Shown: positions 21,960 through 33,410 of the stretch, in pieces
Layout: every line of letters begins with the position of its first letter
How positions within the stretch are numbered: the stretch's first letter is position 1
Source of the DNA: Nothopassalora personata
Lineage: Eukaryota; Ascomycota; Dothideomycetes; Mycosphaerellales; Mycosphaerellaceae
Direction of reading: 5' to 3'
Assembly (NCBI GenBank): GCA_033816765.1
Contig: CM066292.1
Span: forward strand, 1 to 64,000
Length of the DNA stretch: 64,000 nt
Translations under genes and position numbers: made by a program
Notes under the pieces: model-generated
Database searches by the model: none
Seen by the model: only the letters and a program-made list of their open reading frames with translations
What the model was told of the DNA's origin: nothing

Positions 21960-23900
21960 CCCTTCGAAGAACTTAGCTAAATGGATGACTTTTCCGCTAA
22001 TACTAATTACGCCCTTACCGGATCCGGTAAGAGACTTAGAACGGCCTACTTCCACTATGCTCTATACAATATTATAGTTGCTAACGTTATTATTAGCTAG
22101 ATAGCGGGCATCCGCTAGAGACCTCGTTATCTAGGCCGTAAGTACTACGATGTCCTTCGATCCGAACGTACACGCGACTTCTCTCCTCTACGCCGTGTTA
22201 ATACCATTACGTCGATGTACCGCGATAACCTTCCGCCCGAACCTCTAAACTACCGTACCGCTATAAAGCACCGCTTTGCCTAACAATAGCGTAAAGCCAT
22301 AGCTAAGGAGTTTACTAAGGCAATCTCTACTAGCACATTTAAATAGGTAACTTAGTAAGAGAAGGATTATAATGCTTAGTAAGAAGAGGAGGGACTTTAG
22401 CTACTACTACCGCTAAAGTGGGTGTACAAGTACAAGCTAGATGAGCATAGCATACTAAAGAGCTTTAAGGCCCGGCTATGCGTAAGAGGCGATCTATAGG
22501 GTATATACTTAGATACATACGCCGCTACACTGCTAGTAAGTATGTTCCGCCTCTACTATGCTATAGCCGCGAGCTTCGACCTAGAAGCTAAACAGTTTAA
22601 TGTTGTAAATGCCTTTCTAAATTCGAACCTACCGTACACTATGTACCTACAACCACCTCCTAGAATCGACCGACTATCGGATGGATCTAGCTATACTCTT
22701 AAACTGGTTAAGGCTCTCTACGGACTTAAGGAATCCCCTCTCCTTTAGTACAACTCCCTTACTGTAACGCTCTCCTCTTTAGGCCTAGTTCCCCTATTAG
22801 ACTCTAAGTGCATCTATTATAACGATAAGGTTATGTTCTTCTTCTACGTAGACGACCTAGTTATGCTCTACCATCGCAAGAATAAGGCCTATGCGGTACA
22901 CATTAAGCAATAGCTTCTTAACGCATACGAGATGCACGAGCTCGGAGATCTAACCTAGTTCTTAGGAATTAAGGTAACACGAGACCGGTAAAAGAGACTA
23001 CTATAGCTCTTATAAGAGGACTACATAGAGAAGCTCGCCGCTAAGTTTAGCATATCTACTAGCGTACGTAAGACCAATATGCTAGTGGATTAACACCTCG
23101 ACTGGACGGTGCCCGAGGGTTACGTCGTAGACGCTATAAAGATCCTTACGTACTAATAGGTCTCTAAACTTCGCAGTAACGCACACACGCCTAGACATCG
23201 CCTTTTCCCTATCTATGCTCTCGTAGTACCTAACTAAGCTAACGGACACACATCTAAAGCTTACGGATCAGTACTTACGCTACCTCCTAGAGACTAAGAA
23301 CCTCTACCTTGTATATGGCGCTAGTAAGCACATTACTAGCCTACACAGTTAGCCTAAACATCTCGGTAAGAACCATAAATTCTTTAGCGCATTAGATGCC
23401 TCCTACGGCATAAACGTCGATAGGACTAGCTCTAGCGGATGGATCTTTATGCTGTTCGGCGGACTAGTCGATTATAAAGCCTCTAAGTAGATTACTGTTA
23501 CTAAGTCCTTAACCGAAGCCGAACTCCTTAGCCTATTATAAGCGGCATTAGAGCTAATCTAGTAGGAACATATCTTCGCCGAGATCCATCTCGAGTTTAA
23601 CTAGTGCACACACCTATACTGTAATAACACCTAGACTATTCGACTTGTTAACTAGTAAGGGCAAAAGCTTAATACTAAGCTACGCTATGTTAACATCCAT
23701 TACTATTGGCTCCGCTAGAGAGACTAACGAGGAGATATCGAGATTCGGTATCTTAATACTAACGACATGCCTATAGATAGGCTTACTAAGCTACTACCAC
23801 TATAAAAGTATAAGCACTTCGTAAAGCTACTTAACATAGCTAAGGAAGGCGTAGATCCACGCTCCTTAGCGCCTACTATAGATACTAACACTAGCCGCAT
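21960..23900 (+). pseudogene. Copia reverse transcriptase and RNase H, degraded
   Basis: A 69-codon open part at 22,542-22,748 contains FNVVNAFLNS and KALYGLKESP, hallmarks of the Copia-type RT. The catalytic YVDDLVML follows at 22,845-22,868. An RNase H region continues near 23,400-23,620 (TKSLTEAELL then AALELI). Stops at TAG/TAA codons interrupt all parts. Confidence 0.88.
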
Positions 23901-24902
23901 TACCTTAGGAGGTAATAATAACGCTTAAGATACGTAGGCCTACTATACTAGTGGCTCTTCTCGACAGTTACTAGCACTAGGCTTTAACTATAGGACTCCT
24001 CTTTTTGGCGCATTATAGCATACACGACATAGTAATTAGCTACTACTAAGCGCTGCTTCCATTATGCCTCTCCTTCCGCATTCGGATAGATGCGACTTCC
24101 CTTTTATCCTTTTTATGCTAAAACAGGAAGGAACTAGTAGTAGGACTACATAAAAACACCTCTTTAGTTCTAAACCCTTCCTCTTTCTTTAACTAACATA
24201 GACCGGTAGAGGCTATATAGTATGTTCGGTACTACTATCTCCTCTACCGGCTCCGTACCACCGCCTAGCGCCGCTAGCGCCGCTACCGCTAGAGTAAGCG
24301 TCTACTATTCACCGGCGCTACCCTAGTACTATTATTACTAGGTGTTTCTCGGACTCCCATTAGCCCATAGCAAAAGGACCGGAAACGCCCCTATTACTAG
24401 TAGCGGTGTAGCGCATAAGCACCTGTAACGGCGTAGCTAATCATAGGCGCCGAAACACTATTAACCTCGCTACTAGCAGCATTACTATTACCACCTCCGT
24501 TACTATATTACAACGATCGTTATGACATTATCGATGCCTCTATTATCGTCCTCACCTCACTTAGAGACAGCATCTCTACCCGCTGGGCGTGCAGCACCTA
24601 CAGCACTACCGTCGCTAGGATTACCCTTACCCTAAGTAAAAAGATAAGGCCTTTATAAGCTATAAAGACCTTTCATTAGGCAAAAGAGTTCCTACTAGGA
24701 CGTAGCTTAATAGTAATCTCTACCTAAGGTAGGAAGCGGAGTTCTCTAAGACCGTAACCGAAGTTATATGTGCGCGGTTATTAGATAGTAGTAAGGCACC
24801 CTAATTGCCGAAGTAACAGCGTACTATAACACCTAGGATTTTGATTAAGAATAATGGAGCGGACATTGAAGCGGACGATAGGCTAAGCAATAAATTCAGT
24901 AG

Positions 24903-25003
24903 ATATAATAACCCCTAGGACTCGAACCTACAACCTTACATGTCCGTTAAAATGTAGGGAGATAGCACGCCTTACCGTTTAGTACTATAAGAACAGCTTA
25001 GCT
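24903..25003 (-). tRNA. tRNA-like sequence inside the Copia 3' region (degenerate)
   Basis: On the minus strand there is a perfect B-box (GGTTCGAGTCC, near 24,919-24,929) preceded by CGGACATGTAAGGTTGTA and, further upstream, an A-box-like TAGTACTAAACGGTAAGG. Stem pairing is imperfect and the A-to-B spacing suggests an intron-like insert. The position, between RNase H and the polypurine tract and antisense to the element, is the same as for the tRNA-like sequence in the Gypsy element. Confidence 0.35.
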
Positions 25004-25280
25004 ACCCCACCGGACAAGATTCACATCGTTTAGAACCTATTATATAGGTTAACTATAGTATAAGGGACTTAGTAAGATTGTGAATGGGGATGTAAGGCTA
25101 GGACAATAGCCTTACCTAAAACGCTGACTTAGCGCCCTACTATGCAGCTCATAATGGAGCTCTAATAAGCACGCAGTAACGAAGCCTAACGTTATAAGGT
25201 AGGTAGGTAGGGTGATAGGTAATAGATGGGGTGCACGCGATTACATGCAATTAGCTTATTCACCTACAAGCCGCACGAGC

Positions 25281-25290
25281 TAAGGGGGTG
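25281..25290 (+). other. Copia polypurine tract
   Basis: TAAGGGGGTG lies directly before the 3' LTR. Confidence 0.7.
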
Positions 25291-25496
25291 TGTCACGATC
25301 TAAGCGTACACCGGCGCTGTAGCCTAATTAAAACTAAGGTAGCAGCCGCTAAGAATTAGGTAACATTAATTAGTCACCTGCAGCCTTTTCATAAGCAGCC
25401 CCTTCAATTCTAGCTTAGCCACATGTAATCTACTATCTGCTTTTAAAACACCTTTATAAGCCCATTTCATAACTTCTAACTACTTGTAACGTAATA
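25291..25496 (+). repeat. Copia 3' LTR
   Basis: Same length and ends as the 5' LTR, followed by the AAAAG target duplication. Confidence 0.92.
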
Positions 25497-25501
25497 AAAA
25501 G

Positions 25502-26460
25502 TAGAAGGTCCTATCGACGTCTAGTTAATTAATGCCTTTCTAAAATACAAGCGCTTTAAGATATAGATCTACGCGTATATTAACGTCTACTCTCGGCGGG
25601 TTATCTAGTACTATATAGGGCCTATAGTAAAGACGAAGTTCTCTATATTTACTTAATACGTTATAGTAATATATTACGGTAGTAGGGTACTAAATTGCGT
25701 ACGATCTAATTAGGGCGTTAAGACGCCTATACTAGCCGATACTTATCTACGAGTCCGAGAGTAACTCGCTAGTAATCTACTTACGCTCGATAAGGCCTTC
25801 TAGTACACCTTAAGTAAGGATAATTAAACTATCGAACACTAGTATAGCGAGGTTACTAAGGCTATAGTTAATTGCTAGAGAGACCTCTTTAATTAGTATA
25901 TTATAATAGGACTCTTTAAGGAAGTATTAGCCGTAGATAGGATAGTATTCGTTACTATCTATATTCTAATCCTTCGAAATGTTATATTATTGTTCGTTAA
26001 CGAGTAGAACCGCTATTGTATCCGTCGTTATAACCTAGAATCGTATATAAACGGTATACCGGATATACTATATAACTACCTAGAGTTAAAAGGAGTACTA
26101 CTATATAGGTATATACTTAACCCTAAGGACGAGGAGCTTCGCTAGTAGAAGGAGCGAGTCGATTAGTACGGTGCATTAATACGGTATATCTATAGTAGCG
26201 AGTCTAGCGCTACTATAGCTACGAGTCCTAGCTTAGCTAAGGGAGGACTCGCTATAGCTTAAGTACGGACTCGCTATAGCTTAAGTGCGGACTCGCTACT
26301 ACTACTACTACTTAACCGAGTCTATAAATCCTATAGCTAATACCTTATAGACCTTACTATATACTTACCGCCTCTAACGCTAGAGTAGGTTAATAAGAAG
26401 CTTACTACTACTAGCTATCTATAAACGCTAGACGGTAGCGAGGCCGGCCCTAGCCTAGGC
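25502..26460 (+). pseudogene. integrase-core transposase-like gene, 3' fragment
   Basis: The frame continues directly after the Copia 3' LTR: GPIDV, NAFLKYKRFKI, YAYINVYSRRVI, then a KTKFSIFT stretch. A GVKTP segment follows, where the expected catalytic Asp of an R-S-D-x-G motif is now Asn beside a TAG stop. Downstream are VNEWNRY-like and PLTLE pieces typical of the C-terminal half of fungal integrase-core-domain proteins. These proteins resemble retroviral-type DDE integrases and probably cut and join the element's ends. The frame is inactivated by RIP stops and by the Copia insertion. Confidence 0.6.
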
Positions 26461-26658
26461 CCTAAGAAATTGTATGTCTACGTCTATTAGTATCTACGAA
26501 ACGAGACTACGTAGTATCTCTAAGGTAGAGGAGGACTCGCTAAGTATATAGTACCTACTCACCTTAACGGATTAGAGCTAACGGAACGAATAATAGACTT
26601 ATTTGCTTAACCCGGTAAGCTATTATAGGTTATATAGTAACGAGTCTACGTCCTTTTT

Positions 26659-26730
26659 CCTACGAGTCTTTTCCTACGAGTCTTTTCCTACGAGTCTTTT
26701 CCTACGAGTCTTTTCCTACGAGTCTTTTCC
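26659..26730. repeat. 14-bp tandem repeat, five copies
   Basis: CCTACGAGTCTTTT repeats at 26,659, 26,673, 26,687, 26,701 and 26,715, followed by a broken copy. It lies in the degraded region after the integrase-core fragment. Confidence 0.9.
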
Positions 26731-28600
26731 TACTACTTCTAACATTATATTAGCTCTAACTTAGGACAATCTTTATATATATAAGTTAGTAAAGACTTCT
26801 CTAGTTTATAGCGAGGTCTACGGCTATCTACTAAGGTGTAGTAAATGTAGTATATCTAACCTAGCCTTTATTAAGCTTAGCAAGTCCGTAACGAGTCCGC
26901 CTTTACCCTTATTACCGATTCCTAGTACCGAGACCCCTTCGAAACCGAACGGTACTACTAGATACGGTCTTTATATATTACTCGTAGCGAGTAGCTATAG
27001 TCGGGCTAATAAGGTACTCGCTCGTAATAAGTAGACTTATGTTTACTAGCTTAGTAATACTAGAATTAACCCGTTATCGAGCGCTACTTAGGGCCTACGA
27101 AGTAGTGTTATTAAGGCTCGTAGTATAAGTGTTCTTATCTCGTTGGTCTAGGGTAAAGCTAAAAAGCTATCTTAATCGCCTAGGGGACCGAGCCTAATAA
27201 TATACGTTAAGCTATATAAGGTACCGTTTACTATTAAACGTAAGGGGAACCTTAAGACATAGGAGTATTAGCCGTATAAGCTCCTTAGCGCGTAGTAAAT
27301 TACCGGACGATAGACTCGCTACGAGTCGTCTTTAGCTAAAGTAGTAGATATAATAACCTAGCTTTATAACCTCGTCTTTTAAGAAGGCGCGGATAAGCTA
27401 GGCCTATAGCTTATATATCCTTATACTATACGGCCCTTCCTCTTCGTAAGGTCTACTAAAGATAATATACCTATTCTTCTAACTAAATTAAGCCTACGAG
27501 AGCGAGATCTCGAGGATATATTAATACCATATACTAAGGGTATCTAAAACGCGAAGGATAGGTAAGAAGTACTAGTTAATATTACGTATTAGGTTAACTA
27601 AGGTCGCGGCGCCTTAAATAATCTATATAGACAAGGAGTAGTAGAGGACTCGTCGAGTAGCGACGAGTCTTTAGCTAGTCTTAGTAAACTTATAAAGGAC
27701 GTAGACCGCCGACGAGAGCGTAAGTGTTACGGGTAAACGACGTATACACTAAAATTCTATAAAGTTTATAATAAGTTCAATATAGAAGAAAGGGGAAGTT
27801 ATACGCTATCCGAAGAAAAGGTGTCGGAAAGTAATCCGAACGTATAGGCGTAGCCTATGCTAAGAAACAGGGGCCCGCCCCTTATAGTAAGCTTAAGGAC
27901 TAGCGACCGAGTATAGTAGTAAGTACTATAGTACGTCTAGCGGATTAGGGTATTACTCGCTAGGCTACTATAGCGAGTTAGGCTACTTCTTATTTAGCGA
28001 GTATAGTAAGCTAGAGCGAGAAGTGTCTAGCGAGTCGTAGCTTAACGTATTAACATACTATAACTCTAATCGCTAAGTCTCTAGAGTATATTAATCTTAT
28101 AGCTAGTAGCCCTTAATCCTCTTTGTCTCCGTAGCTAACGGGGTTTAGAGCCCCCTCTTAATAGTAGAATTTAGCATTTATAGAGAAAGGTTTAGGTAAT
28201 AAGCTAGTAAGTACGTTAGCTAGCGAAGTATCGGTTAAGAAGGTAAAGGAAGAGCGTACGAGTCTAGGTACGAGTTAAATTAGAGAGATTAAGAAGGAGT
28301 CCTTAAGCGAGACTATAGTAGTAACTAGTACCTTAAGCGAGTTAGTAATAACTAGTGCCTTAAGCGAGTCTATAGTAGTAACTAGTACTCTAATAATTAT
28401 ATAGCTAGACTCGTAGCTAGACTCGTAGCTATAACTTTAGAGTCTACCTAACGATAACTAGCGTATAAAGGTACCGAGAAATAGGCTTATTATCGAGCTA
28501 TCTACGAGGTAGCTAAGACCGAAAAAGTAGAGGGAAGTATAGACTCGTAGTATATAGATAGGAGGTAGACTACTTAATATTATATTATTACTAAGAGCAA
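26731..28600. other. RIP-degraded interior of the TIR transposon, no domain recognised
   Basis: A plus-strand stretch near 27,210-27,330 reads protein-like (LYKVPFTIKRKGN) but is too broken to assign. The GACTCGCTA/TAGCGAGTC motif is frequent, for example near 27,960-28,040 and 28,400-28,430. Confidence 0.5.
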
Positions 28601-29250
28601 AATGTAGCGACTAACTCACTACCTAGTAGACGGCTAATAAATTTAATTAAGCGGCTAATAGTACCCTCTAATTACTAAATATAATCCTCCGCCGCGGCTA
28701 AGTAAGTCGATATATTATTAGTAGGGCGAGTACTAGACTCGCTAGCCTTACTAACCTCGCTAGCCTCGCTAGCCTCGCTAGAAGTAGTTAAAACACCCTT
28801 AAAAGCCTTAAATAAACTATTACTAGACTCGCTAGACTCGCTAGGCTCCTTAACTAACTAACGAGAGTTATAGCAAGCCTTCGCGTAACGCTTATAATAC
28901 GTATAAGTCTTATCGGTATTAGTAGTAAAGACTATATAGCGTACACTAGCTCTCTTATACGTATCGTAGTCTATCTAAGCCGACTTACCTATTAATACAA
29001 GTTAGTATATATAGTATAGCGAGTCTACTATAAGATATATACCCTCTTTAGTCTCTATAATACGGCTAGCCTAGTTAAACTAACGTAAATTATTCTTCGT
29101 AACCTTTATACTACCCTTATCTATCTTCTACGAGTCTCCTAGCTATTGTACCTATATCGACTCGCTTACGTAGTAGAAATTATCGGTATTAGCCGTACGA
29201 GAGTGTCGGTATATACTATAGGTTTATTAGTCTACCTACGTACGCCTAAC
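28600..29250 (-). pseudogene. minus-strand coding remnant near the right end of the TIR transposon
   Basis: From about 29,250 leftwards on the minus strand one frame reads protein-like with only Trp/Gln-type stops. Pieces include RTANTDNFYYVSESI, YDTYKRASVRYIVF and KTYTYYKRYAKACYNSR, then a Ser/Glu/Ala-rich tail ending in an in-frame stop near 28,665. No family was recognised. It is convergent with the integrase-core gene, so it could be a second gene of the transposon or captured cargo. Confidence 0.4.
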
Positions 29251-29674
29251 GAGTCGGAATCGCACTTACGCTATTATAAGCTATAGTAATAACCGCGTTT
29301 ATAAGGGTAAGCGCGGATTAGGTGTACTATCGCTATTGTTATTATTATTCTAAGACTAATATCGCTAAGTAAGTCGTCTATAGTTAGATTTGTATATATC
29401 GATAAGTATAGAGTCGAAGAAATAGTAATAGTAGTAGAAGTTGATATACCCGCCGCTATAATATAATAATAGTAAGTAAGGTAAGCTCCTTAATACTTAC
29501 TATCTACTATTATTAAGGAGCCTAACTTACCTACGTAGTAGGAGGAATAGGCTACCGCCGTAACTCGCTACGATTATAGGCGACAATAGCGAGTCGTAGC
29601 AGTATTGCTATTATTAATACTATTGTTAAGGAAGAGCGAGTGTAGCGAGTAAGGATTTCGAATAAGCGTAATTG

Positions 29675-29697
29675 CCGGTTTTGTAAGCCTAGGCCAC
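29675..29697 (-). repeat. right terminal inverted repeat
   Basis: Exact reverse complement of the left repeat. It marks the abrupt return to normal composition. Confidence 0.9.
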
Positions 29698-29701
29698 CGT
29701 C

Positions 29702-29796
29702 CCACACCCTTAGAACCACACCCTTGGAACCACACCCTTGGAACCAGACCCTTGAAACCACAACCTCGGAACCACAACCTTGGAACCACAACCCTG
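29702..29796. repeat. 14-bp minisatellite, about seven copies
   Basis: CCACACCCTTGGAA-type units run head to tail directly outside the right TIR. Later copies change to CCACAACCTTGGAA. Confidence 0.9.
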
Positions 29797-29976
29797 GTAC
29801 ATCGTACATGACGCGCCGCATCGCGTCAAGAAGAACGACGCAATACCATCACGCTCCAAATCAAAGCGACACAAACGCGACACAACCACGCTTCACATCG
29901 CTTCGAGGAGGAACCAACACAATCCCGCGCCACAGCACGTCGAGGGCATCGCACAATCCCGCGCCACTCACACCAC

Positions 29977-30411
29977 ATGAGACCGATGCCTCCCCCGCCC
30001 AGTCAGGACACATGCCCCACCAACAAGAGTCATTGCAGCGTGAAAAAGGAGCAAGACCCAAAGCAGCAACCCTCCTTCGACACTACCACCACTAGCTCTC
30101 CTCTAGATTCCGACTGCCAATCCCGGCGCGACACAGAGAATAATGCGCCGCCGACGATGACGACCCAGCCCTCACCAACCTCATGTCTTGCCAAGCTCCT
30201 CAAGCAACGCCAAAACCTCATCTTCCAACTCGAAGACTCATCCAACTGGGAGCACTACTACCGCGAAGGATCGGGAACGCTCCTCGACCAGGAGAAAGAC
30301 GAGGTGTGGGCGAGAGAGGTGGAGAGGGCGGTACGTCGGCTATACTCAGCATTGGAGGAGATAAGGAGGGACTTGGGGCCTAGGTGGGAGATGCGTAATG
30401 ATGATGATTGA
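29977..30411 (+). CDS. small hypothetical protein, 144 residues
   Basis: An open frame with normal GC follows the transposon. The N-terminal half is Pro/Ser/Thr-rich and probably disordered. Residues ~70-140 form a charged, predicted-helical part (LAKLLKQRQNLIFQLED, then EVWAREVERAVRRLYSALEEIRRDLGP) ending in Asp residues. No known domain was recognised, and there are no signal peptide or membrane segments. The start is the first Met of the frame; Met68 (MTTQPSP) is an alternative. The coherent helical C-terminus is the main reason to accept it. It lies alone between a dead transposon and decayed genes. Confidence 0.45.
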   Translation: MRPMPPPPSQDTCPTNKSHCSVKKEQDPKQQPSFDTTTTSSPLDSDCQSRRDTENNAPPTMTTQPSPTSCLAKLLKQRQNLIFQLEDSSNWEHYYREGSGTLLDQEKDEVWAREVERAVRRLYSALEEIRRDLGPRWEMRNDDD

Positions 30412-30952
30412 GATGGTGATTGGAATGATTATGGTGTCATACTACCTCATCTGCATGAACAGGGTCGTGTCGACATAGGTAGGATCTACTCTGCACCTCC
30501 ACCTCTTGGTGCTGTGTATATACACGTTACCGGAGGCTCAGTATGTTTCGAGCCGGGATGCGCGTAGGGCAAGATCTTGTATACGATGTCTACACTTCAC
30601 GCTCGAGATCCTCCTCTAAAGCAGCCATCTATGTAGACGTACGTTAGAGACCAACCTGATTCATACCTTAGCGGGCTGTCTTTAAGCATACGAATCGCGA
30701 AGTGCGCGAAGTGTCCCCTCCAGCGTCTACCGGCTCTTGCAGTTGCTTTTCGCTGCACCCCTATACCTCGTTCGAAGAGCTTATATGTGCAAGCTCTAGC
30801 TCCTAGCTAGGTGTACGAGCAACACGAGTGAGATAATTAAGTTGTCTACGAAGGTGGAGGAAAGGCCGCTATACGACTGCATACAGGGCCTTGGAGGTCT
30901 CGAAGGCGATGCTCGTGCGCTACGCCTGAAGCGATAGACCGTCCCGGAGCAC
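30412..30952. other. intergenic, no gene seen
   Basis: Mixed composition with no convincing frame. Some TpA enrichment is present. Confidence 0.5.
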
Positions 30953-32076
30953 TTGGCACGTTCATCAAGCTCCTGTCGCGTCACTCATCTGCATCCCATC
31001 ACGCCGAACGAGCACAAGCTACGCATGATACTCCTGGCGCTGCCCGATGATGTGCTCAAGCACATTGATCCGTTCGTACGTGACGAGTGCCTAAATTACA
31101 TCCCTCGCAATCTGCCTTGGCTCGTAGCAAAGGAAGACAGCGTCTATTAGATGGACGACGATACGTAGGATGACGCCGAAACAATGTCTAGTGATTCAAC
31201 CGACAGCGAAAGCGATGATCCTTACCCTTATAACGACGATGATCTAGGCAGTTTCATCGCCGATGGCCTGGGAAACACGCCCTCGCCGGTCCTTCACGTT
31301 ACGATGCCAATAAGCACCTGCACTAGCATATTAATTAAGTCACAGCTTTACAGATCTCAAGCTAGCGAGGACATGATTAAACTCGTTAGCGGAGTATATC
31401 AGCCGGGCAACGTGATCGGTGGGAGCAGCGAGGCAGCGAGCATTGGTCGGATCACTCCAACATTCACTCGGCCCTTGAGGCAGTGCCTGGAGATCTCGAT
31501 GTAAGCAATGATGACCGCGAGAAAAGCTACCCTACGACTTTAACGTGCCTAATGGTTACCTCACCGACGATTGGGGCACTTACAGCGATCATCAATACAA
31601 TACTCCATAAGGGATACCGGAGCTGTACCTCGGATGCAGACTGTATATACGAAAAGCTCAACCGCGCGCCAGCGTATGATATGAGCGGGGAGATTACTCC
31701 ATCATGTACGCTGATGAGGATAAGATCGACCACTATAACAGCGAGCAGAATTTTGATGCGACGAAGGGTGTCCGCGATTCAGCGATCCTTCATGTCAACG
31801 AGAAGCTTCACAAATTATTGCTTTCCTGTACAGTACTCGGTCAATGTGTTCTCATACCGAATCCCATGGACTGAGCCGAAGAAGTCACAGCTTCGCTACC
31901 TTGCACGGGCCACACTGCCCAGCTCAGAAGCTGTCTCCATCCGCCGGTTCCACATAGATGGTCGTCATCAGGTTGAAGAAGGCGTCGAGTTCGTGGGTTC
32001 GACCAAGTTTGGGGACCCCGCCAGACACGATAACTGCTATGTGACGGGTAACCCATCGGTAAGTCCTTCTACGTAG
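30953..32076 (+). pseudogene. decayed gene of unknown family
   Basis: One plus frame runs from 30,953 to 31,504 with only two stops (TAG at 31,148 and about 31,166). It encodes a helical segment (LRMILLALPDDVLKHIDPFVRDECL) followed by an acidic Asp/Ser-rich stretch. Beyond 31,504 protein-like sequence continues in other frames (an acidic Tyr/Asp stretch near 31,555-31,600, and DSAILHVNEKLHKLLLSC near 31,776-31,830). At least one frameshift and several stops are therefore present. No domain was recognised. The decay pattern fits mild RIP plus indels. Confidence 0.45.
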
Positions 32077-32667
32077 AAAGGTTGCAAGGATGACGAGGGC
32101 TTGGGGCTACCTTTATTCTGCATTTCGTGACATGATTTCAAAGCATAATCACTTCCACAACGTGCTCGGCAGTCGCATGGTTCGTGGTGTGTGCCCCATC
32201 CACATAACTGCGCCAGCTTCTGCACCTGTTTAAATGGTACATTTGAAGAAAAATCCACTTGCTCTTCGAGTTTTCACTTGCTAACGGCCCGTGGTTATCT
32301 AACACGACGACTGCAACGACAGCGCCACTTTCTCATCCGGTGCTTCACGTCTTGAGAGCCTCCTAGTTTTCGCAAGCCTCATGTTCCCGCATCGAGTGCG
32401 GTTAGTACTCCAGGCCAGCGCGAACTTGATGATTATGAGAGGCAGTTATCGTCCTGTAGACATCATCAGCTCATTATAGCTCAACCAATCGACTGAGTCT
32501 CACCGTTGGAGATAGTACGTCTTTCAAATCGCATGATCCCCACGGTCTTGACAGTATCGGCGGTTCTTATGAGAGCCACAAGCCCGGCAACATTAGGTCT
32601 GGTCAAGACGAGGTACATTTCAGACCAGAACTGAAGCTCATTAGAGATCGTCCTGGAGCACGGCACT

Positions 32668-33410
32668 GTGAAGGTCACCGGTCCCGGCGATTTGATCTTG
32701 GCAAGCTCCCAACTGGCCAAAGCCCGCCTAACCGAGCCAGAGATGAGCTTGAATGCCATGACCGCTGTCACACGCTTTCTTACAGTGCGCCGCCAGGTCT
32801 TGATATACCTGCAATTGCCTACAGAGACTTCAATTTCTATATCTGGCACCACTGCGACAAGACTCGGACGGCGACCTAGGGACTCCCTTGACGCTCTTTA
32901 TATGGGTATGGAGCTGGGCGCATATGGCTTTGCCACTGTTGTGACAGAGCAGATCCACGCTTTGCTCACTCACAGCTCCAGTCACTCCACTTCGAACAAC
33001 TCAATAACTAATGCACTCGCCAAGTCTGCTCTGTTACCGTCGGCTCTACCGACGCCAAGAATATCCTGCTCGGTACTACTGAGTTCTTGCTGGGCGTGGC
33101 ATCGGTGGAACAGAAATTGCTCGCTACATCTGACATCCTCGCCGCCGACACTCGCTGCCATGAGGTGATCAAGGATGTCGTGGACAAGGGCCAACTCATC
33201 AGCCAGCAGAAGGAGACTGAAGAGCTTCGACAGCTCTGTATTACTCAGATAGACCTTGCTGACCAGGAGCGCACGCTGATATCAGAGCCGCAGAAGCGCG
33301 AGGAGAGCCAACAAAACGGATCAATCAGCAGGCAAAACCCATTGAGAGCGTTAAAGATACGAAGCAGGGTCTTTAGCGCAAGCTGCAGCAGGCCAAGGAC
33401 GTTGCGGTGA
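32668..33410 (+). pseudogene. decayed gene with coiled-coil-like 3' part
   Basis: Protein-like sequence in the plus direction changes frame near 33,040. The first part has MGMELGAYGFATVVTEQIH. The second part (about 33,050-33,345) reads DAKNILLGTTEFLLGVASVEQ and then charged helical sequence (EVIKDVVDKGQLISQQKETEELRQL). The second part is an amphipathic, coiled-coil-like stretch. A start codon and continuous frame are missing. The family is unknown. Confidence 0.4.

Larger units (their letters stand above)
18323..25496 (+). mobile_element. complete Ty1/Copia LTR retrotransposon, RIP-inactivated
   Basis: Two 206-bp LTRs (18,323-18,528 and 25,291-25,496) start TGTCACGATC and end GTAACGTAATA, and are flanked by the 5-bp duplication AAAAG (18,318-18,322 and 25,497-25,501). 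Internal order is gag, integrase, reverse transcriptase, RNase H, which is diagnostic of Copia. The LTRs differ at roughly a dozen sites, nearly all transitions. Open stretches up to 137 codons survive, so this element is less damaged than the Gypsy element and younger than the transposon it sits in. A GC-rich purine tract (TAAGGGGGTG) precedes the 3' LTR. Confidence 0.92.
17549..29697 (+). mobile_element. TIR DNA transposon with integrase-core gene, split by a Copia element
   Basis: The 23-bp sequence GTGGCCTAGGCTTACAAAACCGG at 17,549-17,571 is repeated exactly in reverse complement at 29,675-29,697, and RIP-type composition starts and stops at these points. Inside is a degraded gene with similarity to fungal integrase-core-domain proteins (DDE, Ginger-like), cut by a Copia element at 18,323-25,496. 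Without the insertion the host element would be about 4.97 kb. A second degraded frame lies on the minus strand near the right end. The motif TAGCGAGTC/GACTCGCTA is scattered throughout. No unambiguous target duplication was found outside the TIRs. Confidence 0.75.

Noticed and set aside
1..30000. Regular repeats as a CRISPR-like array
   Set aside because: Repeat units here are eukaryotic mini- and microsatellites or transposon arrays. There are no constant-length unique spacers, no cas genes and no prokaryotic context.
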